From the NCBI GenBank assembly GCA_900766185.1, contig CAAFUL010000029.1:1-16186 (forward strand): a stretch of 16,186 nucleotides of DNA, in the 5' to 3' direction. Source of the DNA: an uncultured Johnsonella sp. (GTDB lineage: Bacteria; Bacillota; Clostridia; Lachnospirales; Lachnospiraceae). The first letter of the stretch is position 1. The number at the start of each line of letters is the position of its first letter. Shown in pieces: positions 6,265 through 13,694 of the stretch. Below the pieces are notes generated by a model, which worked only from the letters and a program-made list of their open reading frames with translations, searched no databases and was not told the origin of the DNA. The translations under genes were made by a program, and so were the position numbers.

Positions 6265-9200
6265 CTATCCTTCTCTTTCAAGAGCCTCTTTGATACGCTT
6301 TTTCCTCTTTCTGTCTATCATCTTATAAAGTGTAGGAAGCATAATAAGTGACAGAAGAGTTGATGCCATAAGTCCTCCTACATTGACCAGTGCAAGACCT
6401 TGCAGGTTCTTTCCTGAATCTCCGTATGCAAATGCCAGCGGAAGCATGGAAAGTACCGTGGTAAGTGTAGTCATAAGTATAGGTCTGAGTCTTGTAGCAC
6501 CTGCTTCTACAAGTGCAGTATCCACATCCATATCTTCCCTGTACTGGTTTACGGTATCAATATACAGGATTCCGTTGTTAACTACAGTACCTACAAGCAT
6601 CAAAAGTCCTACCATGGCTGTCATATTGATCTTTACACCGCTAAAGTACAAAAGTCCGAAAGCCCCTATTAATGAAAACGGTATTGTAAACATTACCATA
6701 AATGAAAATCTCGGTGACTCAAACTGCATAGCCATAACTATAAATATAAGGAATATAGCTGTTAAGAGTGCATTAAGCAAAGAATTGATTTCCTTTCCGA
6801 GCATCTTGGTATAGGCACTGTTGGTTCTGCTGATATTACTTGGAAGACCGGCGTTATCCACAACCGCATCAGCCAGCTTTTGAGCATCCCCCTTAAATCC
6901 GCTTACGATATTTGCGCTTATAACCACTCTGTAGGTCTTATTTTGCCTTACTATCATGGACGCCTCATCCACAAACTTAATACTTGCAAGATCGGAAAGC
7001 GGAACTTTAGCTCCTGTAGGTGTAGAGATCATCATATTTGAAACACTCTCCACATCCTTGTATTCATTTTCCGGATACTCAAGCTTTACTTCTATTACGG
7101 AGTGATCTTTTGAGTACTTCATAACTGTAGAGCCTGATATATTTTGATATACCATTCCGCCTATGGCTGAGGGACTTAAGCCAAGAGCCTGTGCCTTTAC
7201 CGGATCCACATCTATATTGACGGTTGAGGCTGCATTTTCCGCATCTGAATGCACATTTTCAAGATAAGTTTCTTTTCTTAAAAGCTCAACTATATCATCC
7301 ACCTTATATTTCAGTGCTTTATAATCCGTACTTACAAGGTTTATACTTACCGCACCTCCGCTGCTCATACCACCGCTATCAGCATAAAGTTTAACTGTTA
7401 TGGCAGCATCACTTATGTTTGACATCTTTTTCTTGAATTCATCTATTACGGTATAAGTGCTTTTCGCTCTTTTTTTCTTAAGATGCACAGTCATATTCAT
7501 ACCTAAGTCTGAATTTATAGAAGTACTTGCAGCAGTATAATTAAGTTGATACTTTTCTACATCCTTTTCTTCTTTCACTATATCTTCTATCTGAACCGCT
7601 ACCTTATCTGCACTCTCTATATTAATTCCCGGTTGAACCTTGGCAGATATCTGAATAATTCCCTTGTCTTCTTCAGGTACAAGCTCCATTCCAAGCTGCC
7701 CTGCCATAAAGAATGATAAAACAAGAAGTACTACCGCTATAAATATAACCAAAAACTTTCTCGGTATAGTTCCTCTTACTATCTTCCTATATCCGTTTTG
7801 TAAAAAGTTCATTACATGTACTGCCGGACTTTTTTCTCTTTCTTTAGGTCTTAGGAATACAAAAAGTAAAGGAACTATCATGGCTGCCGCTATAAGTGAA
7901 GACACCATACAAAAGACTATAGTAAAACCGAGTTGGCTGAATATCTGTCCTGACAAACCTTTAAGAAGCGCCAGGGGCAAAAATACGACACAGGTCGTTA
8001 CAGTAGAACCAATTATAGAGGCAAGTACTATCCTTGTACCTTCTACAGCCGCCTCATAAAAACTTCTGCCTTCTTTTGCTCTGAAACAGCTTTCTATTAC
8101 TACTATGGAAGAGTCCACTATCATACCTACACCAAGGCTGAGACCTCCTATGGATATTACATTCATACCGAAGCCCGCAGCTCCCATCATAGTAAGTGCC
8201 ATAAGTACCGATACCGGTATGGAGCTTCCTACTATAAGAGAGGCTTTTACATTTCCGAAGAATGCAAAAAGTACTATCATTGAGAGAATTACCGCCATGA
8301 TCAAGGTTTCAAACACACTCTTTATAGCAGCTCTTATATCATCCGCACTGTCATAAATTATATCTACGGAAAGATTACTGTTTTGAGCCTTTAAGCTGTC
8401 TATTGCCGCTTTTACCTCGGATGAAAGCTCTACCGCAGAGGCACTTTGCTGCTTTTGTATTGAAAGGCTTATTACATCCTCTCCGTTATATCTACTTAAA
8501 GAACTTGTCTTGTCAAGCGTGTTATATACATTTGCTATGTCCGAAAGATGTATTACTTCTCCACTTGCAAGCGGTATGACTATATTTTTTATTTTCTCGG
8601 TATCCTTATAGTCGGCGGATATATTGACATTAAGCTCCTGTCTTCCGAACTCTGCGGTACCTGCCGGTACGGAAAAGTCGGCTGAACTTATAATATCGGA
8701 TATGCTTTGCATATTAAGTTTGTATTGTGCAAGTTTTTCAGGTATAAGTTCTATTTTTGTATAGTTTTTACGCCCTCCGGTTATATCGACTTGCGCTACC
8801 GCAGCTATTTTTTGCAGCTCCGGAACTATAGTATCTTCAACATAGTTATATAAATTTTTATCGGTTCCTCCACCTACTATAAGCTGCATGGAAGCCTGCA
8901 TATTCATATTGATTTCTATTATATTGGGATCATCCACCTTATCGGGCAATGAAGATTTCGCCTTGTCAAGTACTTTTTTAAGCTCCAGGTAAGCAGTATC
9001 CATGTTGGTTCCGTACTTGTACTGTATCTGTATAAAGGATACATTCTGTCTTGACATGGAATATATATCTTCCACACCACTTAAAGTAGCTATGGAATCT
9101 TCTATCTTCTTTGTTACAAGTTCCGTTACATCCTCAGGAGCCGCACCTTGATATACCGTTGATATTACGAGCATGGGAAAGTTCATCTCAGGCATAAGTT

Positions 9201-9306
9201 CCTGCTTAGCTCCTATTACCGCTTGAAATCCGAAGAAGAATATAGTAACCAGTGCCAGTATTAAAGTTACCGGTCTTTTTAAGGCAAATTTTGTTAACTT
9301 AAGCAT
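6265..9306 (-). CDS. RND-family efflux permease (HAE-like, AcrB superfamily)
   Basis: This 1013-residue proton-driven exporter is of normal family length. TM1 lies at about 10-30. Two large extracytoplasmic loops follow TM1 and TM7. TM clusters lie at about 330-485 and near the C-terminus. The TM4 proton-relay motif reads GVGMIVDSSIVVIES with D398. The second acidic residue found in AcrB (Asp-Asp) is Ser399 here. The TM10 motif is GTVVNNGILYID, as in many Firmicute RND proteins. The SD sequence AAGGAG overlaps the adaptor's stop codon, so translation is coupled. It should extrude amphiphilic or toxic compounds with the adaptor and TolC-like partners; the substrate is not deducible. No frameshift is seen. 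Confidence 0.93.
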   Translation of the reverse strand: MLKLTKFALKRPVTLILALVTIFFFGFQAVIGAKQELMPEMNFPMLVISTVYQGAAPEDVTELVTKKIEDSIATLSGVEDIYSMSRQNVSFIQIQYKYGTNMDTAYLELKKVLDKAKSSLPDKVDDPNIIEINMNMQASMQLIVGGGTDKNLYNYVEDTIVPELQKIAAVAQVDITGGRKNYTKIELIPEKLAQYKLNMQSISDIISSADFSVPAGTAEFGRQELNVNISADYKDTEKIKNIVIPLASGEVIHLSDIANVYNTLDKTSSLSRYNGEDVISLSIQKQQSASAVELSSEVKAAIDSLKAQNSNLSVDIIYDSADDIRAAIKSVFETLIMAVILSMIVLFAFFGNVKASLIVGSSIPVSVLMALTMMGAAGFGMNVISIGGLSLGVGMIVDSSIVVIESCFRAKEGRSFYEAAVEGTRIVLASIIGSTVTTCVVFLPLALLKGLSGQIFSQLGFTIVFCMVSSLIAAAMIVPLLFVFLRPKEREKSPAVHVMNFLQNGYRKIVRGTIPRKFLVIFIAVVLLVLSFFMAGQLGMELVPEEDKGIIQISAKVQPGINIESADKVAVQIEDIVKEEKDVEKYQLNYTAASTSINSDLGMNMTVHLKKKRAKSTYTVIDEFKKKMSNISDAAITVKLYADSGGMSSGGAVSINLVSTDYKALKYKVDDIVELLRKETYLENVHSDAENAASTVNIDVDPVKAQALGLSPSAIGGMVYQNISGSTVMKYSKDHSVIEVKLEYPENEYKDVESVSNMMISTPTGAKVPLSDLASIKFVDEASMIVRQNKTYRVVISANIVSGFKGDAQKLADAVVDNAGLPSNISRTNSAYTKMLGKEINSLLNALLTAIFLIFIVMAMQFESPRFSFMVMFTIPFSLIGAFGLLYFSGVKINMTAMVGLLMLVGTVVNNGILYIDTVNQYREDMDVDTALVEAGATRLRPILMTTLTTVLSMLPLAFAYGDSGKNLQGLALVNVGGLMASTLLSLIMLPTLYKMIDRKRKKRIKEALEREG

Positions 9307-9315
9307 TCTGTCTCC

Positions 9316-10365
9316 TTACTGCTGCTTTTTCGCAACTTCCGCACCGTCATAAAGCTCACTGCTCCATGTAGTTATAACTTCATCTTCAGCGCCAAGTTCA
9401 GATTTAAGTTCTGCAAAGTCCGAATCATAAATTCCTATTTCCACCTCCGTTTTTACAGCCTTACCGTCTTTGTAGAGGTAAATGTAGGGCTTTTCCTTAG
9501 AAAAGTTTACAGCCGAGATAGGTATCACCTTTACTCCCTGTGCCTGCTTATCTATAAGACTTACTTTCACCTTGGAATTTACGCTTAGATTGGCTCCCTC
9601 ATCTATACCTGCCTTTACATCATAAAGTCCTGTAGTAGCGGATATAGTATTTGAGATCTCGCTTATGTGTGCTTTAACATCACCGCCTGTAGCCTGAATC
9701 GTTATTTCATCTCCTACATTAAGTACCTCTTTGCTGTCAGAAGTAATACCGAACTTAGCGGTAAGTCCTCCGTCAGCAGTTACTATAAATGCTTCAACCT
9801 GCGGTGAAACAATGTTGTGTACTTCTATTCCTACTTTTTCTACGGTTCCCGCTATTGGAGCCTTTATAACACTGTAGGATTTTTGTATGTCATACTGTGT
9901 TTTTGCTGCCGTATAAGCAAGCTTTGCATTTTCACTTGCTGAAGCCGCCTGCTCCAAAACCTGCTGTGATACTCCGGCAGCATCAAATAAAGCCTTGGTT
10001 CTTGTGTAGTTGGTCTGCGCATCCTGCATACCTATTCTTGCCTGATCCATTTGTATTTTAAGACCATCCAAGGTATCCGCCTTTATGCTTGCAAGTTCTT
10101 CTCCCTGCTCTACCCTGTCTCCGAGCTTTTTATTTATTGTCAATATCTCTCCTGCCATTTTAGGGTATATAGTTACACTTTCTGCCGCTTCTACTGTAGC
10201 TATTTGACTTGTATACAGTACTATATCTTTATTTTCTATATGTGCAGTCTCAACTGTAGGTGCATAAACTACAGTCTGGGTCTGTTTTGTACTTAAGAAT
10301 CTGTATGCCACGATAGCTATCAATAGTGCTACTATACTTAAACTGATAATAACTCCCTTTTTCAT
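9316..10365 (-). CDS. HlyD/AcrA-type membrane fusion (adaptor) protein of the RND pump
   Basis: This 349-residue adaptor has a start set at the ATG at 10365, where AAAGGA sits 5 nt upstream; the in-frame ATG at 10386 lacks a ribosome binding site. An N-terminal membrane anchor (about 4-22) has no lipobox. The lipoyl halves are at about 64-95 (TIYPKMAGEILTINKKLGD) and 164-190 (VIKAPIAGTVEKV). Between them lies an alpha-hairpin whose tip reads RTKALFDAAGVS. This is an exact match to the R-x3-L-x6-S motif (R122, L126, S133) that docks on TolC in Gram-negative pumps. Beta-barrel and membrane-proximal domains follow. It should link the RND permease to the TolC-like duct. Confidence 0.93.
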   Translation of the reverse strand: MKKGVIISLSIVALLIAIVAYRFLSTKQTQTVVYAPTVETAHIENKDIVLYTSQIATVEAAESVTIYPKMAGEILTINKKLGDRVEQGEELASIKADTLDGLKIQMDQARIGMQDAQTNYTRTKALFDAAGVSQQVLEQAASASENAKLAYTAAKTQYDIQKSYSVIKAPIAGTVEKVGIEVHNIVSPQVEAFIVTADGGLTAKFGITSDSKEVLNVGDEITIQATGGDVKAHISEISNTISATTGLYDVKAGIDEGANLSVNSKVKVSLIDKQAQGVKVIPISAVNFSKEKPYIYLYKDGKAVKTEVEIGIYDSDFAELKSELGAEDEVITTWSSELYDGAEVAKKQQ

Positions 10366-10421
10366 ATATTCCTTTTTACCTTTCATTTTAATTGGTATCT
10401 ATATTTTTATAGTTGCTTGAT

Positions 10422-11060
10422 CTAGTGCATATATTCAAGCATTTTTTCTATAAAATTATCTGTGATGACATCACAGCCTAATTTCTTCATTAAATCTTGT
10501 AAGAACTTGAATTTTTCAAGTCTCCTTTCTTTGGGATAGGGAATCACACCCGGATCCAGCCATATATTTATAAGCATTAAAAATGTTTCCGCACATTCAA
10601 GCGGTTTTTCTACATTTAACGAGCCGTCCTTGTTGCCGATTTCTATTATGTCCGCAAGCATGGGAGCATCATAATTTATGTTATTTTTTAAATACATATA
10701 AATCATATCCGGACTTTTTATACATTGATATTCATCCGGGTCTAAATTCTTGAATTTATTTTCAACCATATCTACGATATTATCCAGAAGATATATTATC
10801 TTTTCTCTTCCTCTGTAACCGTCCGTTTTATGGATCAGATCAACCAGTATACTTCTCTGTAATTCCACATATTTATTTATAATTTCCTTTATTATCTCTT
10901 CCTTCGACTTGTAATGATGGTATATCGCCCCCTTTGAAAGTTTTGCCTCCTCTGATATATCCCTCATACTTACCTTGTCAAAGCCCTTTTCAAAAAAAAG
11001 TTTTTCAGCAGAACTTATAATAAGTTCCTTGCTTTCCTGTGCATTATATCGCCTCGACAT
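10422..11060 (-). CDS. TetR/AcrR-family repressor of the efflux operon
   Basis: This is a 212-residue one-domain regulator. The N-terminal TetR helix-turn-helix is clear, with ISSAEKLFFEKGFDKVSMRD followed by the recognition region LSKGAIYHHYKSKEEI (41-56). The C-terminal half is the variable ligand-sensing domain. GGGAGGA precedes the ATG by 5 nt. It is the first gene of the unit, and the adaptor starts 56 nt after its stop with no terminator between them. It most likely controls itself and the whole pump through the palindrome at 11081-11100. The inducer is presumably a pump substrate but is unknown. Confidence 0.92.
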   Translation of the reverse strand: MSRRYNAQESKELIISSAEKLFFEKGFDKVSMRDISEEAKLSKGAIYHHYKSKEEIIKEIINKYVELQRSILVDLIHKTDGYRGREKIIYLLDNIVDMVENKFKNLDPDEYQCIKSPDMIYMYLKNNINYDAPMLADIIEIGNKDGSLNVEKPLECAETFLMLINIWLDPGVIPYPKERRLEKFKFLQDLMKKLGCDVITDNFIEKMLEYMH

Positions 11061-11080
11061 AAGCGTCCTCCCTATTTTTT

Positions 11081-11100
11081 CAAACCGACCAGTCGGTTTG
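11081..11100 (-). promoter_or_regulatory. TetR-type operator
   Basis: CAAACCGACCAGTCGGTTTG is a palindrome with 9-bp perfect arms around a central CA. ACCGAC..GTCGGT palindromes are typical autoregulatory sites of TetR-family proteins. It lies between the -10 box and the ribosome binding site of the TetR gene, so bound repressor should block the start of transcription. Confidence 0.85.
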
Positions 11101-11109
11101 TTTTGTTGG

Positions 11110-11138
11110 AGTATAGCATTTTTAATCCTGCCTGTCTA
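11110..11138 (-). promoter_or_regulatory. Efflux operon promoter
   Basis: On the minus strand TAGACA (11138-11133) and TATACT (11115-11110) are separated by 17 nt. The expected start is near 11103, directly before the operator at 11100-11081. This is the only good promoter seen for the five-gene unit. Confidence 0.75.
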
Positions 11139-11191
11139 TACTATAAATAATATTGTTAAGTAAAGTATAAGGATTTTAAAGATTTATCTAT

Positions 11192-11345
11192 CACATAAAC
11201 CGTTACAAACATATCTTGCCTTGGACACGCTTGCGCTAACATCACCTCGCAGCGGTACTAAGCTTTATCTTCACCTAACGGCTTGATAAAGCAAGTACCG
11301 GCGGTCTCAGATTGTCCTTGGCAAGATAGTTTAACGGTTTATGTG
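11192..11345. repeat. 154-nt palindromic structured element
   Basis: The outer 14-bp arms match perfectly: CACATAAACCGTTA (11192-11205) with TAACGGTTTATGTG (11332-11345). Inside, TATCTTGCC (11212-11220) pairs with GGCAAGATA (11320-11328), GGACA with TGTCC, and the apex CGGTACTAAGCTTTATC (11253-11269) with GATAAAGCAAGTACCG (11285-11300). It lies between the efflux promoter and the end of the transpeptidase gene. It encodes no protein. A MITE-like repeat or a structured RNA are the main options. Confidence 0.7.
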
Positions 11346-11408
11346 CCTAAGATACCGGCGGAGGAGAAAGGTGTAGGAACACATCAACATAAACAACTAG
11401 GTAGAGAT

Positions 11409-11456
11409 GATTAACAGTACTAAACGCTAAAAAGATTGAAATAGGGAGTGTTTCTT
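11409..11456 (+). repeat. Dispersed repeat tail, copy near 11.4 kb
   Basis: The stretch ending AGATTGAAATAGGGAGTGTTTCT matches 328-350 in direct orientation. The whole stretch also matches the reverse complement of 152-204, including TTAACAGTACTAA-CGCTAAAAAG. Weaker similarity continues to about 11480 (GGGCTG/CAGCCC region) and again at ATTGTTTATGTTGC (11511-11524), which equals 368-381. It follows the palindrome at 11192-11345, so palindrome and tail may form one composite element. Confidence 0.7.
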
Positions 11457-11536
11457 TATATGCAGCCCACAAGAAATAGCTGTTTAAGGAATTGGAGTAG
11501 ATAAATAGCTATTGTTTATGTTGCTATAAATAACAA

Positions 11537-11571
11537 AAGTGCCGACAACTACTGGTTAGCTGTCGGCACTT
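11537..11571 (-). terminator. Rho-independent terminator of the L,D-transpeptidase gene
   Basis: AAGTGCCGACA (11537-11547) and TGTCGGCACTT (11561-11571) form a perfect 11-bp stem with a 13-nt loop. On the minus strand it is followed by TTTTGTTATTT. It lies 45 nt after the transpeptidase stop codon. Confidence 0.88.
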
Positions 11572-11616
11572 ATTATTTCTACATGTACTCTAGGTTCATA
11601 AAACAAGGGTTTGTGA

Positions 11617-13329
11617 TTAATAGTAACATATTACAGGGCAGTCTTTGTTTATAATATCATATAATGCTTTTGCGGAAGAGCTTGGCATATTTATACAGCC
11701 ATGTGAACCGCCCGACTTATATATACCTCCTCCAAAGCTTGAACGCCAGTTGGCATCATGCATACCTATACCTCCGTTAAACGGCATCCAGTATCTTACA
11801 GGAGCTGCGTAATCCGGACCTCTTAAGACTACATTTCTCGCCTTATAATTTACCTTATAAAGACCGGCGGGAGTTTTTCTGCCACCCCATAAAGCACCGC
11901 TTACTATGTCGGAACTAAGTGTAAGTTGCCCATCTACATAATAATAAAGTTTTTGATTGCCAAGGTCTATTTCTACATAGGTATTGCCGAAATCATTGCC
12001 CTCAAGTGAAACGGCTCTTGATGAGAATAACGGCTCTCTGTCCACTTGCTCTCCTGCCAATATAGAGGCTTTAATTGCTTGGAACTCTCCTTCCTTATCT
12101 ACCTGCCAACCATACTTTTTAGCAAGTATTTCCACTTCTCTGGCATCCGTAGTCTTAAATACCCTGGTTTTCCCCAAGGTGTCATACTTTTCGGCAAGCT
12201 CATCTACAAAGGCTCTGATACCTCCCTCGTCCAATATCAAACTTCCTTCATTATCTATGCCTATCCACTGACTTATTCTCTCACCGTTAAGCACTGCTCC
12301 GCCGACATAGTTGATAACTGTTGCCGCATGTTTATTAAGTATATCCTGTGCCGATAAAAGGTGGGCATCATCCTCTTTGATTTTTGCAAAGTCATACAAA
12401 CCGTCAGCATCCAAATCATCTATAATTTTAAGTGCTGTCAAAGAGGACTTTATTGTCTCCTTCGCCTTATCAACATCCAGTCTGGTTCCGTCATACTCTT
12501 TTTCTATTACATAGCCTTCAGCATTACTGTAGCTTGCTATATAAGCATCTCTTGCTTCTTTGAAGCTTGACTCCGTAAGGCAGTTATAATTTGATAACAC
12601 ATAATCCAATTTATAATTATCCATTTCTACGGTAACGGGTACTTTATAAAGATTTTTCTTAAATAAATACATAGGCCACTTATAAACTTCCTGTGTTGCC
12701 AATATGGTATCTATAGACTTATCAAGTTTATAATGAAGATCTACATCTCTTGCCCTTATAATGTGTCTTTCACCCTCTCGTGCAACTACCTCCAAGCTAT
12801 AATCACGAAGCGGTTCTTGTAATTTTTTATCCAGCTCATCAATAGTTGAAAAACCTGCATTGGTATAATTAATAACAGTATTAGGTAAAAATCTTCTCTT
12901 AAAGTAATGCACTCCTCCAAAATACACTATAGCAAGTCCAAGTACCAAAATTGAAGCGGCATATATCCTTGTCCACTTGGATTTCTTTTTCTTGTTTTTT
13001 ACATCCTCTTCGCTGACACTTTCCTCTGAAGCAACACTTTCCAAATTTTTATTTGCTTCTTCCTTTAGCTTGCTTTTTTCGTCCTCTTTACTCTCTTCTT
13101 TATTACTTTCTTCTTTCTTCTCGTCTTCTTTAAGGTTTTCTTTTTTATCTTCTTCTTTAGGATCTTCTTTTTTATCCCTACCCTCTTTTGCCTTTTTCTT
13201 CTTGTCTTTTTTAGAGGCTTTTTTTCCTTTATTTTTTTTACCGCCCTCTTCTTTCTTTTCGCCTTCTTTGGGGCTTTCTTTTTTATCCGTATCTTCTTTG
13301 GCTTTTACAACTTCTTCTTTTTCTTCCAT
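11617..13329 (-). CDS. L,D-transpeptidase (YkuD) with Lys/Glu-rich N-terminal tail and PG_binding_4-like stalk
   Basis: This 570-residue membrane-anchored enzyme is expected to make 3-3 peptidoglycan cross-links or attach proteins to peptidoglycan. Residues 1-118 are almost entirely Lys, Glu, Asp, Ser and Asn. One TM helix spans about 121-141, followed by KRR. The region about 155-435 resembles the PG_binding_4 domains that often precede YkuD. The catalytic domain covers about 448-568. It contains H524 (GMHDAN), the S542-H543-G544-C545 active site and N547, all intact. GGGAG lies 7 nt before the ATG. The charged tail should be cytoplasmic by the single-pass topology, which is odd for this family. 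A terminator follows the gene, and its promoter is predicted at 13457-13484. The gene appears monocistronic. Confidence 0.92.
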   Translation of the reverse strand: MEEKEEVVKAKEDTDKKESPKEGEKKEEGGKKNKGKKASKKDKKKKAKEGRDKKEDPKEEDKKENLKEDEKKEESNKEESKEDEKSKLKEEANKNLESVASEESVSEEDVKNKKKKSKWTRIYAASILVLGLAIVYFGGVHYFKRRFLPNTVINYTNAGFSTIDELDKKLQEPLRDYSLEVVAREGERHIIRARDVDLHYKLDKSIDTILATQEVYKWPMYLFKKNLYKVPVTVEMDNYKLDYVLSNYNCLTESSFKEARDAYIASYSNAEGYVIEKEYDGTRLDVDKAKETIKSSLTALKIIDDLDADGLYDFAKIKEDDAHLLSAQDILNKHAATVINYVGGAVLNGERISQWIGIDNEGSLILDEGGIRAFVDELAEKYDTLGKTRVFKTTDAREVEILAKKYGWQVDKEGEFQAIKASILAGEQVDREPLFSSRAVSLEGNDFGNTYVEIDLGNQKLYYYVDGQLTLSSDIVSGALWGGRKTPAGLYKVNYKARNVVLRGPDYAAPVRYWMPFNGGIGMHDANWRSSFGGGIYKSGGSHGCINMPSSSAKALYDIINKDCPVICYY

Positions 13330-13371
13330 ACCAAACTCCCTGTAAACAAATTACCGACTTTATCTGATAAG

Positions 13372-13415
13372 TTATCCACATTTTTATTCACATTACTTAA
13401 TATTGCTGTGGATAT
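13372..13415. promoter_or_regulatory. Pair of inverted DnaA-box-like sites
   Basis: TTATCCACA (13372-13380) is a perfect consensus DnaA box. TGTGGATAT (13407-13415) is an 8 of 9 match in the opposite orientation, 26 nt away. They lie in the leader of the transpeptidase gene. One other perfect 9-mer occurs inside the RND gene (about 6855), so a single match can arise by chance. The close pair is more suggestive. Confidence 0.4.
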
Positions 13416-13456
13416 TTCATATTTTTTAATAAAATATATATTTTTTATTACCTTCT

Positions 13457-13484
13457 ATAATATATCACGCTTGCAGTATGGCAA
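13457..13484 (-). promoter_or_regulatory. Predicted promoter of the L,D-transpeptidase gene
   Basis: On the minus strand TTGCCA (13484-13479) and TATTAT (13462-13457) are separated by 16 nt. Each box matches consensus at 5 of 6 positions. The leader would be about 120 nt and include both DnaA-box-like sites. Confidence 0.5.
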
Positions 13485-13694
13485 CAAGTCTTATTTTTAT
13501 AATTCCTTAAAAAAGCTTTTTTGTGATTATTTTTTTATTAAAGTTACAATTTTCTACAAGCAAATACTTGTATATAATTAATTTTATTGCTATTATATAA
13601 CTTATATAAAGGTATCTAAACTAATATATGTCATTATACAAATGTTTTAAAACTCTTCTAAATACATATAATAATTAGTAAAGGAACATAATTT

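Larger units (their letters stand above)
13330..13694. other. AT-rich divergent intergenic region
   Basis: This 365-nt gap lies between the divergent transpeptidase and response regulator genes. It holds two DnaA-box-like 9-mers, a predicted minus-strand promoter, a 14-nt palindrome AAAAAAGCTTTTTT (13509-13522) and several long A/T runs. A TATAAT at 13573-13578 could serve the regulator gene, but no good -35 box was found for it. Confidence 0.5.

Noticed and set aside
12977..13345. Ser/Leu/Phe-rich plus-strand open reading frame
   Set aside because: It is the complement of the Lys/Glu-rich codons of the transpeptidase tail.
13372..13560. Possible replication origin
   Set aside because: Only two DnaA-like boxes and no dnaA, dnaN, repA or iterons nearby. 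A regulatory or chance role is more likely.
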